From Adineta ricciae (Eukaryota > Rotifera > Eurotatoria > Adinetida > Adinetidae), in the NCBI GenBank assembly GCA_905250025.1, contig CAJNOJ010000183.1, positions 62,001 to 126,000 of the forward strand: a stretch of 64,000 bases of DNA. Reading direction: 5' to 3'. The position numbers and the translations under genes are program-made. The notes beneath the pieces were generated by a model. The model saw only the letters and a program-made list of their open reading frames with translations. It was not told the origin of the DNA and did not search any database. Below, piece after piece: positions 46,801-57,700 of the stretch (positions are counted from its first letter, which is position 1; every line of letters begins with the position of its first letter).

Positions 46801-49800
46801 AATACTCGATTTGGTTCGACGATTCAATTATTTGCTCTCAAACAGCTTTTACGGATAGCTNAAATATTCATCTGTCATCAGAACTAGCATATATTTTGTT
46901 AACGAGTAATTCAACACGATCGTTAGAAGAGTATGCAGGAGTATTTCTTGCTCAACACGCTGAATTTACCGATGTTCTTCGCCTATTTGAAATCGGCTTA
47001 CAACTAATCAATGAAGATGAAATTCGTTTCGAAATTGAAAAACAATTCATCGAAAATCCTATTGGTGAAATCAAACCTTCGAAATTCTATTCCCTTGTCA
47101 TAGCTAATCAACAATTCTATCAATTACCACCCAAAGCCACACATATTGACAAGAAATGGATCTTTAAATGTCAAGGTGACCCAATGATTGAAACAAGTTT
47201 GATGAATCTAGTCGAATTGATTCTCTCATCAGCATCTATTGATCGTGTGCGGAGTATTGAAGAGATCACAACTACATATAGTTTAATAGCACACGGCATT
47301 TATAGTTTATCATCGTACTTAGTTGACAATCTGGAAAAACTTCGAACGTTCATTGATCTTGTACGATGTCTGGCAGCTTTACTACCAGACAGGGCACTCG
47401 ATGCTTTCAAAGATGTTTGTAGACGAGGCTTTGATGGTGAATTTGAATCATGTCGCGCGATTGACGATTTTATCGGTCAATTACGAAGATTGATTCAAGA
47501 GGAAAATTCCCACGTTGATACGAATGTCAGCAACCAAAGACTGGTCAAATTAGAAGTCGAATTTTTGAAAAATTGGCTAGCTGACAATGGCGATTCGTAT
47601 GGCGACGTTCTCGTTTTGTTGAGCCAAGATCATAGTGAACTTTGGCAATATTCCGCAAAGATTCTCACGTATATTGACCGGAAGCTTGATCTACTATCAA
47701 CATTGAAAGAAAACCATGGAAAATTAACTTTTGATGAAGATTACGAACAGTTCAATCAATCGTTAGAGCAAAGCAATAAATTACAACAATTAGTAGTCAA
47801 CCGACTTCACATGCATTTGATGAGAGATGCTCCAGGAAGTGAAATCGATCAACAATTAGTCGAACATTATCAATCTTTCGAAGAACATTTACGTGAAATT
47901 CAAAGTGTTGACAAAGTAAATACCATCGAATTGATTGCTACAATTGCTTGGATTAAATATTACGTGCAAATCTATGCTTTTGCTTTGAACAATGGCAGCC
48001 AAGAAAACGTCTTACATAGAATCGATCAATTATTAACAAATATTAATACTCGATTTGGTTCGACGATTCAATTATTTGCTCTCAAACAGCTTTTACTGAT
48101 AGCTGGAGTTGATCTCAATACTTTACACGAACAATACGTGAATCGGAATATTATTTGGATTAAAGGACTTCTTCAACATCAAAGAGATCAACAAGCACAA
48201 AATGTTCGTCGGCGTCTGATTTTACCAACTCCTCTCTTCGAATGTCAACAAGAATTCCGACGAACGAGTGAAATTCTTAGTGCTATAAATAAACATAACG
48301 AGCTAAAACAACTTATCATCGCATACGGTTCGTCACAAAAGTTTAGTTATGCACTTTTTATGTGGTTTATTCAGTACTATTGTCGTTTTCTTCAGTCAAA
48401 TGTAGAAGTTGATCGTGCATTTGTTCAACTGATCGAGCATGATGTCAGTCAAGAATTGCTACGTTGTTTCACTCCTTTAGGCCATAAATATTTGATTGCA
48501 TTATGTTCAAACTTTTCGAACGACTCGTATTTTCGTCTACGAGCCGATATGAATTTGAATGACATCCACAAACGTTTAATGGCTCTGAATATTGTTGCCG
48601 TATTCATCTCATTCCGATCGCTATCTGAAATCACTTTACTAGGTAGCATTTTATTTAATCAGCAGCGACAAATGCCAACTAGTTATATTCAACATTTGTC
48701 GAATGTCTGTTTACCTGGCATGACTGTCTGTGATCCGGCGATAACACAAATGATGGATGTACGCACTCAAGTTCAAGATCGTCTTGAACGAGGTGTTATT
48801 CATCCTGGCGGAAGATTCATTTTTCAATGTTCGAAGGAATGTCTGTGGATATTTATTTTTCAAAATTGCGGCGTTCCTAATGACCGACATATTTGTCCTC
48901 TATGCGGAAAACCCATTGGTGCTGAACGATACAACGTTCTTATTCAACGTGATCCTCCTCAAATAAAAATGCCTATTGACGAAGGTCTTCGGCTCATTAA
49001 TCAGCATATCGATGAATACAATCGAACGACTCGTTTAGGATATCACAATGTCAAAGCTGCCGAAACAAGTCTTATAGGAGAAAAACCAGATCATCTGAAT
49101 CGTCCCATATCATTCCGTTTTGTGCATTTCTTAACGCATGGTCTTCTTCTCTTTCTTGATGATGCTAATTACTTAACTGCAGATGATGTACAACAACGTT
49201 TAAAATTACCATCTCGTACGCATTTTCGCGATCATTTCGAAAAAGATTACGAGCTACTTGCTCAATCATCAATAGACAATCAACAATGCTACATTTGGAT
49301 ATACAAATTACTCAATCATCTCATACATGATGATTTCAATCGACGTGGCATCATGAGTACGAATCAACATGTTTTCCAAATTGAACAACTTATTGAACAA
49401 AATCTCATCTTTAAACATATTGATTCAATTACCAATGAAATCACCGAGTACAAACAAGCGTATGCGAAATTCATTCAGGAACGTGATTCCAAGCCATCAT
49501 TAGAAAATTTCATTGATGAATTATGCGAAGACGAACAGCTGTATCCTCTTTTAAATTTCTTCAATGTCACCACATTTCATACTTCAAATCCTTTGGAAAA
49601 ATTTATCACCAAAATACAAACACTTTCACATGACGAAAAAGTTTATCCTGTGACAACGTTTCTCTTGAAACGCTTCAATGATTACACCAACATTCAGCAT
49701 CTCTATCCAATCATTGCCTTTAGCAATTATCTTATCGAGAAATTCAATTACCGTATCAAACGAAATGATGCTGTTGAGAAGAGAGTTTCGTATTATCTTC

Positions 49801-52800
49801 AAGCCGGTGACGACCAACAAGTGATTAAGCAACTTTATGACGCCTTTCTCCATGCTTGGTATGCATTAGATTTAAAGGAAATTCGGTATGGTTGTCAAGC
49901 ACCAAAATTTCAGTNTAAATATCTAATTGCATTATGTTCAAACTTCTCGAACGACTCGTATTTTCGTCTACGAGCCAATATGGATTTGAATGACATCCAC
50001 AAACGTTTAATGGCTCTGAATATTGTTGCCGTATTCATCTCATTCCGATCGCTATCTGAAATCACTTTACTAGGTAGCATTTTATTTAATCAGCAGCGAC
50101 AAATGCCAACTAGTTATATTCAACATTTGTCGACTGTCTGTTTACCTGGCATGACTGTTTGTGATCCGGTGATAACACAAATGATGGATGTACGCAGTCA
50201 AGTTCAAGATCGTCTTAAACGAGGTGTTATTTATCCTGGCGGAAGATTCCTTTTTCAATGTTCGAAAGAATGTCTGTGGATATTTATTTTTCAAAATTGC
50301 GGTGTTCCTAATGACCGACATATTTGTCCTCTATGCGGAAAATCCATTGGTGCTGAACGATACAACGTTCTTATTCAACGTGATCCTCCTCAAATAAAAA
50401 TGCCTATTGACGAAGGTCTCCAGCTCATTAATCAGCATATCGATGAATACAATCGAACGACTCGTTTAGGATATTACAATGTCAAAGCTGCCGAAACAAG
50501 TCTTATGGGAGAAAAACCAGATCATCTGAATCGTCCCATATCATTCCGTTTTGTGCATTTCTTAACGCACGGTCTTCTTCTCTTTCTTCATGATGCTAAT
50601 TACTTAACTGCAGATGATGTACAACAACATTTAAAATTACCATCTCGTACGCATTTTCGCGATCATTTCGAAAAAGATTACGAGCTACTTGCTCAATCAT
50701 CAATAGATAATCAACAATGCTACATTTGGATATACAAATTACTCAATCATCTCATACATGATGATTTCAATCGACGTGGTATCATGAATACGAATCAACA
50801 TGTTTTCCAAATTGAACAACTTATTGAACAAAATCTCATCTTTAAACATATTGATTCAATAACCAATGAAATCACCGAGTACAAACAAGCATATGCGAAA
50901 TTCATTCAGGAACGTGATTCCAAGCCATCATTAGAAAATTTCATTGATGAATTATTCGAAGACGAACAGCAGTATCCTCTTTTAAATTTCTTCAACGTCA
51001 CCACATTCCATACTTCAAATCCTTTGGAAGAATTTATCACCAAAATACAAACACTTCCACATGGCGAAAAAATGTATCCTGTGACAACGTTTCTCTTGAA
51101 ACGTTTCAATGATTACACCAACATTCAGCATCTCTATCCAATCATTGCCTTTAGCAATTATCTTATCGAGAAATTCAATTACCGTATCAAACGAAATGAT
51201 GCTGTTGAGAAGAGAGTTTCATATTATCTTCAAGCCGGTGACGACCAACAAGTGATTAAGCAACTTTATGACGCCTTTCTCCATGCTTGGTATGCATTAG
51301 ATTTAAAGGAAATTCGGTATGGTTGTCAAGCACCAAAATTTCAGTTAACCGTTACCAAAAAGGAATTTGCTGAAAGCACAAGTCTCGCTACGCTTCTGTT
51401 GAACACCTCACGAGACNATGATGCTGTTGAGAAGAGAGTTTCGTATTATCTTCAAGCCGGTGACGACCAACAAGTGATTAAGCAACTTTATGACGCCTTT
51501 CTCCATGCTTGGTATGCATTAGATTTAAAGGAAATTCGGTATGGTTGTCAAGCACCAAAATTTCAGTTAACCGTTACCAAAAAGGAATTTGCTGAAAGCA
51601 CAAGTCTCGCTACGCTTCTGTTGAACACCTCACGAGACCAAAGTAGTCTTGTCCTGGCGGCAACGATCAAAACCCTGGCTGAATTACAAAACGAAATTGT
51701 CAACTATTTTCACAACACACTTGATCATGCGGTTAATACGGAAACGAAACGAAAGCATGTAGCACTTCAAGCAATTCGACCTGAAAACGTCCTCCGTCTT
51801 GATCGCGGTTATCTCAGTCAGAAATTATTCGATGATTGTCTTGTTTTGAATTATGATTACGGCAAAGGTAACGATTTCATTTATGATTATGAAGAAATCG
51901 AAATGACTTTAAGAAACATGATTAGCTCATTAGTATTAATCGATACGGATAAGTTACGTTTTCTCAATTATCAATTCGAATTGTACGGTGAAAACACGTC
52001 ATTGATCAATGATGTACGTGCTCGTATCAAACAATACCAACTGAGCAATGAAGAACGAACAAAACTGCAGCACCTCGTCGAAGAAATGAGTCCTGATGAT
52101 ACTCTGAATTACCTTGGCTCATTAGATTATGTTTTTACATATTTAAGGAATAGTATTACAGAACATGCTACAGGAACAACAACAATTCAGACATTCGTTG
52201 AATATCATATCCATTCATATGCGTGTCTAAACGAGAATATCCTTCGTCGACCACCATTTTCAATGATACAACTGCAATACATAATCGACTTGTATGAAAT
52301 GATTGAAGAAAATGCATTCGATCGAGTTCTGCGTCCTTATGTGAAAAAAGAACTTGCTGAAGAAACATTCACAGATGACGAACGGCAGCGTGTTCTTGAT
52401 GTGTTTACTCGTACGACATTCGAAAAAGATACGATTGCTGTGCCATTAAAAAACATCGATAACTGGATAGCAATGCTGAAACGATTGATGATTCGTGTGC
52501 TCAATGCAAATGTTAGCCTTGAAACACCGCTTCAATTGTATCTCGAGCGTACGGATCTTTGGAGCGACCGGGTTAGTGATGTTGATCTGGAAACATTTCA
52601 AGTCGATGANCGTGTTCTTGATGTGTTTACTCGTACGACATTCGAAAAAGATACGATTGCTGTGCCATTAAAAAACATCGATAACTGGATAGCAATGCTG
52701 AAACGATTGATGATTCGTGTGCTCAATGCAAATGTTAGCCTTGAAACACCGCTTCAATTGTATCTCGAGCGTACGGATCTTTGGAGCGACCGGGTTAGTG

Positions 52801-53054
52801 ATGTTGATCTGGAAACATTTCAAGTCGATGACGATATTTTACTTCAACATACATATGTTATCCTTGGAGGTTTAGAAAAGAAACAAAAATCAAATGGTAA
52901 AATGTCACAACAACAACAAAGACCATCGCAAATCCAAACTGTTGAAGCACAAAGACAGAAAGCTCAAACATGGTACGAAACAACAGCTAAATCATCAACA
53001 ACTCCGAGAGTTCTCGCTGATAAAAAGAAAGACAAAACCAAACTACGCGTTTAA
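30328..53054 (+). CDS. RNF213-like giant AAA+ E3 ubiquitin ligase (whole gene as laid out, with duplicated pieces)
   Basis: One gene spread over about ten overlapping pieces. Following one path (30328-34884, 38043-39929, 40152-41205, 42694-43817, 44040-46860, 48105-49914, 51346-51416, 51639-52609, 52832-53054) and removing introns gives 14,022 nt, exactly in frame, 4,673 aa; human RNF213 is about 5,200 aa. Order: long alpha-rich N-terminal region, CxxC/CxxC zinc ribbon, AAA1 (GETGCGKT; FFDEFNTT Walker B), AAA2 (GKPGSSKS; FDEIGLAEL), long C-terminal part with an RZ-type zinc finger, helical tail ending in a Lys-rich region. Family knowledge: RNF213 is a dynein-like AAA+ E3 that coats lipid droplets and intracellular pathogens and ubiquitinates non-protein substrates. 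No classical RING is visible. The very long open frames across the N's are artefacts and do not represent one protein. Confidence 0.8.
34886..37820 (+). CDS. RNF213-like gene, haplotype X/Z, N-terminal piece
   Basis: Second version of 31950-34884: exon end with donor near 35305, next exon about 35435-36286, and the long exon from about 36338. It differs from haplotype Y by scattered substitutions (for example TGTAATATG at 37618 versus TGCAATATG). Its last 221 bases (37600-37820) also correspond to 37822-38042, so both arms rejoin there. Confidence 0.75.
37822..39929 (+). CDS. RNF213-like gene, middle part with zinc ribbon and AAA1 P-loop (shared piece)
   Basis: The first 221 bp are overlap. 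It then encodes the linker into the motor, a CxxC-x(n)-CxxC zinc ribbon (CSACFRQYEYQEKQCLKC, about 39570-39630) and the first AAA module. A 54-nt GT-AG intron (39809-39862) lies exactly inside the Walker A: exon ...GETG joins to CGKT. The intron has no stop and is a multiple of three, so it can be mistaken for coding sequence. Confidence 0.8.
39931..41205 (+). CDS. RNF213-like gene, AAA1-AAA2 region, first haplotype
   Basis: It repeats the last 221 bp of the previous piece, then continues through Walker A (with the same 54-nt intron), Walker B and following residues (FFDEFNTTSNIGLLKEI, about 40255-40305), an ACNPRR sensor-like motif, and into AAA2 up to GKPGSSKS (about 41090). Its end (40985-41205) recurs at 42473. 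Confidence 0.8.
41207..42471 (+). CDS. RNF213-like gene, AAA1-AAA2 region, second haplotype
   Basis: Same segment as 39931-41205 with allelic differences (IMCERT versus IVCERT, GVNRR versus GANRC). It starts 10 bp later in the gene and ends at the same place (42251-42471 recurs at 42473). All AAA motifs are intact, so both haplotypes appear able to encode an active motor. Confidence 0.8.
42473..43817 (+). CDS. RNF213-like gene, AAA2 and following region (shared piece)
   Basis: Overlap, then AAA2: Walker A GKPGSSKS (about 42583), Walker B region VIVFDEIGLAELSPHNPL (about 42790-42845), and the GISNWRLD sensor-like motif. These strings are characteristic of RNF213 among AAA proteins. Downstream is a third, degenerate nucleotide-binding-like region (YLMLIGDSEST), as expected from the multi-AAA, dynein-like core. 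It ends at N43818 in a conserved stretch (LNRFEKH). Confidence 0.82.
43819..46860 (+). CDS. RNF213-like gene, post-AAA region, first haplotype
   Basis: The first 221 bp repeat 43597-43817. It continues as one open exon with the helical region after the AAA core (WLIFHLQRN and others). No RING-type Cys/His cluster is visible in this stretch, where RNF213 of vertebrates carries its RING. It is cut at N46861; the corresponding second haplotype starts at 46862. Confidence 0.72.
46862..49914 (+). CDS. RNF213-like gene, C-terminal region with RZ-type finger, second haplotype
   Basis: It overlaps the previous piece by about 1.24 kb with allelic differences, then extends it. About 48800-48935 encodes a zinc-finger-like motif: CSKEC, a hydrophobic run, NCGVPN, then CPLCG and IGAERYN. 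This matches the layout of the RZ finger that RNF213 uses for ubiquitin transfer, with Cys where RZ fingers commonly have His. The rest is helical. Confidence 0.75.
49916..51416 (+). CDS. RNF213-like gene, C-terminal region with RZ-type finger, first haplotype
   Basis: Allelic version of about 48484-49914 plus 71 bp more; RZ-like finger at about 50230-50365 with all Cys retained (CPLCGKS here, CPLCGKP in the other). The piece missing between 46860 and its start (about 380 bp of gene) is not in the scaffold for this haplotype. Its last 221 bp (51196-51416) recur at 51418. Confidence 0.75.
51418..52609 (+). CDS. RNF213-like gene, C-terminal helical region (shared piece)
   Basis: Overlap (51418-51638) then open coding sequence, helical, without recognisable motif. 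It ends at N52610; bases 52389-52609 recur at 52611, and 52336 onward recurs at 54069 in the other haplotype, so this is a fork. Confidence 0.75.
52611..53054 (+). CDS. RNF213-like gene, 3' end, first haplotype
   Basis: 221 bp of overlap, then the last 74 codons with a Gln-rich stretch (QQQQRPSQIQ) and a basic end (DKKKDKTKLRV), stop at 53052-53054. AATAAA-like signals follow. The stop is 193 bp from the stop of the convergent NO VEIN-like gene. Confidence 0.8.
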   Translation, partial: RVLDVFTRTTFEKDTIAVPLKNIDNWIAMLKRLMIRVLNANVSLETPLQLYLERTDLWSDRVSDVDLETFQVDDDILLQHTYVILGGLEKKQKSNGKMSQQQQRPSQIQTVEAQRQKAQTWYETTAKSSTTPRVLADKKKDKTKLRV

Positions 53055-53247
53055 ATTTTTTGATTATTCGCTCTTTTTTTAATCTAGATTTTAATAAAAC
53101 TCATTTTATTCACGTCAATTTTATAGATTTAAACGATGTGCTACCTATAAACACAAATCAATATATCATGTCGACTGTTTCACACAAGTATATTCATATC
53201 AAGTACTACCATGCTGATTTATTGTAAATAAAGGACGTACTGCCTTT
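53055..53247. other. convergent 3' region between the two giant genes, first haplotype
   Basis: 193 bp between the two stop codons; AT-rich, with AATAAAAC at about 53093 for the forward gene and TTTATT at about 53218 (AATAAA on the reverse strand) for the other. Transcript ends probably overlap. Confidence 0.5.
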
Positions 53248-54062
53248 TCAATGACGATAATAATTGCGACCTGCATTATTAAAGGCACCTCGTCCACGTC
53301 CTCGGCCCCTTGGCTGAGAGTTTTGTGTATATCCTTGTTGACGTTGTTGTGGCGATCGCCATGATTGATTGTTTTGTTCTGGCCCATATGCGCCATTGGG
53401 TTGATTTTGGTTATTAAACTGTCCGCGGTAATCGTGGCGATCCGTGTTGTCAAAGGATTCTCGTCCTCGGGCCCTTGGCTGAGAGTTTTGTGTATATCCT
53501 TGTTGACGTTGTTGTGGCGATCGCCATGATTGATCGCTTTGCTGTGTTTCGTGTGTTCCACGGTAATTGCTGCGACCATTTGTGAAATTTCGCTGTCCTT
53601 GATCATAATTATCACGATTCTGGGAGAAGTTGTCATTATTTGAATCTATTGATTGTCGTGAATCTCGACGATGACGAGAACGGACAGTTTCCCAACCTTC
53701 ATCTTCGTCAACATTACTCTCGATATTATTCTGATTGGTAGCAATAGGTGATACTGTAATAAATCTGCATTTGTAGCTACTGTTTACCAGTGATACTGAA
53801 TCAAAGTTACTACTCCTACAAATAGATGTTTGGCATACACATAACATAAGATTCAGTTTTAAGAAACTCACCAATCAAAGACTTTAGCCAAGGCAATCAT
53901 TGCAGGATTGAGACAATGCTCGATAATAATAAGAAAGTATGCTTCACGTTCTACAGCAATACTTTTACATTTGTCGAGTTCATTTTGAGATATATGAAAA
54001 CTAGTCTTGTCTTCATGAAAAGCTCCATTTGTTCCTTTAACTTCAAAGTAGCACATCTTAGC
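53248..54062 (-). CDS. NO VEIN-like ATPase gene, 3' end with RGG tail, first haplotype
   Basis: Fragment cut by the gap at 54063. The upstream part (to about 53872) is the end of the NOV_C domain (CYFEVKGTNGAF and an ALAKVF motif); a 56-nt intron then leads in frame to a tail rich in Arg, Gly, Gln and Asn with RGRGRGRG and repeated QGYTQNSQPRGRG units, ending at 53248. The overlapping frame at 53199-53636 is a shadow. The short protein starting at 53874 in the intron is not real: it would begin inside the intron sequence. Confidence 0.75.
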
Positions 54063-54068
54063 NNNNNN
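54063..54068. other. short N gap joining two haplotypes
   Basis: Six N's. The left side is reverse-strand NO VEIN-like gene sequence of one haplotype; the right side is forward RNF213-like 3' sequence of the other, repeating 52336 onward. Confidence 0.9.
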
Positions 54069-54565
54069 CTTATGTGAAAAAAGAACTTGCTGAAGAAACA
54101 TTCACAGATGACGAACGGCAGCGTGTTCTTGATGTGTTTACTCGTACGACATTCGAAAAAGATACGATTGCTGTGCCATTAAAAAACATCGATAACTGGA
54201 TAGCAATGCTGAAACGATTGATGATTCGTGTGCTCAATGCAAATGTTAGTCTTGAAACACCGCTTCAATTGTATCTCGAGCGTACGGATCTTTGGAGCGA
54301 CCGAGTTAGTGATGTTGATCTGGAAACATTTCAAGTCGATGATGATATTTTACTTCAACATACATATGTTATCCTTGGAGGTTTAGAAAAGAAACAAAAA
54401 TCAAATGGTAAGATGTCACAACAACAACAAAGACCATCGGAAATCCAAACTGTTGAAGCACAAAGACAGAAAGCTCAAACATGGTTCGAAACAACAGCTA
54501 AATCATCAACAACTCCGAAAGTTCTCGCTGATAAAAAGAAAGACAAAACCAAACTACGCGTTTAA
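54069..54565 (+). CDS. RNF213-like gene, 3' end, second haplotype
   Basis: Second version of the last about 160 codons (equivalent to 52336-53054 without the duplicated overlap). Nearly identical to the other haplotype (RPSEIQ versus RPSQIQ, TWFET versus TWYET). The stop at 54563-54565 is again 193 bp from the convergent stop. Confidence 0.78.
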
Positions 54566-54758
54566 CTTTTTTGATTATTCGCTCTCTTTTTAATCTAGAT
54601 TTTAATAAAACTCATGTTGTTCACGTCAATTTCAAAGATTTAAACGATGTGCTACCTATAAACACAAATCAATATATCATGTCGACTGTCTCACACAAGT
54701 GTATTCATATCAAGTACCACCATGCTGATTTATTGTAAATAAAGGACGTACTGTCTTT
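54566..54758. other. convergent 3' region, second haplotype
   Basis: 193 bp, same organisation as 53055-53247: AATAAAAC for the forward gene near 54604 and TTTATT (reverse AATAAA) near 54729. Confidence 0.5.
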
Positions 54759-57700
54759 TCAATAAGGATAATAATTGCGACCTGCATTATTAAAGTCACC
54801 TCGTCCACGTCCTCGACCCCTTGACTGAGGGTTTTGTGTATATCCTTGTTGCGTTGGTCGCGAGGATTGACCGTTTTGTTGTGATCGATACGCGCCATTG
54901 GATTGATTTTGGTTATTAAACTGTCCACGGTAATCGTGGCGACCCGTGTTGTCAAAAGATCCTCGTCCTCGGCCCCTTGGCTGAGAGTTTTGTGTATATC
55001 CTTGTTGACGTTGTTGCGTCGATCGCCATGATTGACCGCTTTGCTGTGTTTCGTGCGTTCCACGGTAATTGTTGCGACCATTTGTGAAATTCCGCTGTCC
55101 TTGATCATAATTATCACGATCCTGGGAGAAGTTGTCATTATTTGAATCTATTGATTGTCGTGAATCTCGACGATGACGAGAACGGACAGTTTCCCAACCT
55201 CCATCTTCGTCAACATTACTCTCGATATTATTCTGATTAGTAGCACTAGGTGATACTGTAATAAATCTGCATTTGTAGCTGCTGTTTACCAGTGATACTG
55301 AATCAAAGTTACTACTCCTACAAATAGATGTTTGACATACACATAACATAAGATTCAGTTTTAAGAAACTCACCAATTAAAGACTTTAGCTAAGGCAATC
55401 ATTGCAGGATTGAGACAATGCTCGATAATAATAAGAAAGTATGCTTCACGTTCTACAGCAATACTTTTACATTTGTCGAGTTCATTTTGAGATATATGAA
55501 ACCTAGTCTTGTCTTCATGAAAAGCTCCATTTGTTCCTTTAACTTCAAAGTAGCACATCTTAGCTCTTGACTCATATCCTTTCACAAACACTTGTTTTGT
55601 ATCATATAATTCCAAGTCATAACCGGCTGAATCATTTATATTACGTGTGCATCCTGAGTAGACCTTTGCTCGTGCAGATGATCGCCAATTTCTAACTGGT
55701 GTAACATCCTTTTTGCCATACTCCTTTTGTAGATAATCAAAGAAAAAATGCTCGGCCTTTTGACCAATACGAATATGTTGTTCACCATCAACAATAGATG
55801 GATCTGTCCAATCCTTTGGTATTTTTCGATCTAAATTACGGTGATCCTGCTGTTTCACACGCTCTTGGTAAATTTCGTCTTCCAGAGATCGTTCTGGAGC
55901 GATGTGAATTTCTTGTGGATCTTCTTCAGTTATACAGTTGTCACCAATTGAAAAAACAATCGACTCGACCGATTCATGATCTACTGGAAAAATCACAGCC
56001 AGTAATGCATAGATGCTAGGTGCAGTGCTGGAGAATGATGAAAGGTGTGTTGAAGCAAATGCGTCACAATTGCTGATTTTTTGTTGTGCAATCATTTTCG
56101 CTTCGTCGAAGGATTTATATCGACATTTATGTAATAGAGTTGCCAGAGCTGATATGGCTACGATAGCTTTGGCAGAATTATCTTTGAAGTAATCAGTGCA
56201 TATGAGAACAGTTTTGTCAAAAATCCAAAAGGCATAGTTGCTCTCCATTCGACAATCATCCTCATCCGAACTATTGGACGTCTCTTCGACAGTACCATTT
56301 GAGAGTAACAAAGAAATTTTAGTAAACCTGGTGCTGATTACGTTCAGTTGACTATCCTCGATTACCTCCCGAAATATCTCCGTTAATTTTGTGAGATTAT
56401 TTTCCATAGTATTATTCGGATGATCCCATCTTATCTTTCCGTGTTGTTCGACATAATCGATGTGTGACAAAGCCAAAGTCAATGGACACGTTCGAGTAAT
56501 TACTGGAGAGATAAAATGACGTTTCTCAAATTTTCTTGATAGATTGTTGATGATTTTTATTTCAAAACACGCATACACAATATTCGTCGATCTCTTAGTA
56601 ATCAGTCGATGACCATTGGTAACAAGTGGAAGAGACACGTTTCGAATCGAGTTACGAAGTAAGGTTTTCATTCCTGACGAAATCTCCTTTGAAGTCAATG
56701 CAAAACGCCATTTTAAATCTTCGGGACTGCCAGGTGGTGCATCCTGATTCTTCAGTTTGATAACTGTTCTGTAAAGATTACTGTCAGCTTCACTACTCTC
56801 AATACATTTAAGTAGCAAATCTTCAAAGTACTGTAAAAGAGTAATCATTGTTTCCATGCCAGTTTCATTTAATCTCGTCAATCCATTACCGATTGGATGA
56901 AAGTTTTGTGTATCATTTTTCACCAAACGAATAGTTTGGTAAATATCTTTAATAGTCACTTGACATTGACAATCTAACATACGAAATAGTCCTTTGAACG
57001 GCCAGTACACGGGATTGACTGTAGGAGAGATCAGTTGTAATTGCCGATATTTGCAAACTAAAGAAATGCCAGTTCGATGTTTATTATCGATTTCTGCCAC
57101 GATGAGAAGATCTTTCAGGAGACAAAATTTTTCTTGATCTGGAAGATACAGCTGACAATCGGAAAGGAAACTTTCTTTGTCAACGGTTTCGATCTTTTCT
57201 TTGATATCGAGCTGTAATCGAGTTAACCAATGCAGGTAAAGATCAACATTGTCAATCTTTTCACTGCTCAAGTGTCGAAGAATATTCATACATGTTATTA
57301 GATCATATTCGGCACGAACACCCAGCTTCATTGCCAGTGTACAACAGTAAGGAGGAACATCGACTCGTGGTAATTTCACGAAATCGGCAGTTATAAATTG
57401 ATTGAATGTCATTGAAACTGGTTGGATTCGCTGTTCAGAATTTATCATAGAAACGATCGGGAATTGTCGCAGTGCTTGCTGTGTATCTTCTGGCTGGGCT
57501 GAGAGAATGAATTCACCTAAACGAGCATACTTCTCATTTGTGAACATAGTAAACAATGGCAAAGTTGGCAATTGATCAAGAGTATAAGTATCGGGAAGGT
57601 TTATTGAAGGATGTTTACAGCCCATTTTTAGTAAGAAATCTTCCCATTGAAGATGATTGATTAAATGATTCGAATCGACAGTAAAATAAGGAAATCGAAC

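Noticed and set aside
36310-46887. A single open reading frame of over 3,500 codons, and another of over 2,000 codons at 46896-53054
   Set aside because: They read through N joins and contain the same segments two or three times, as well as an intron. They are composites of two haplotypes, not proteins.
53199-53636. Basic open frames at 53199-53636 and 54710-55138
   Set aside because: Shadow frames of the RGG-coding exon; the frame at 53248/54759 splices in frame with NOV_C.
53248-53874. RGG-rich protein as an independent gene starting at 53874 or 55376
   Set aside because: Its apparent first 20 or so codons are intron sequence with clean donor and acceptor; the reading frame joins the upstream NOV_C exon.
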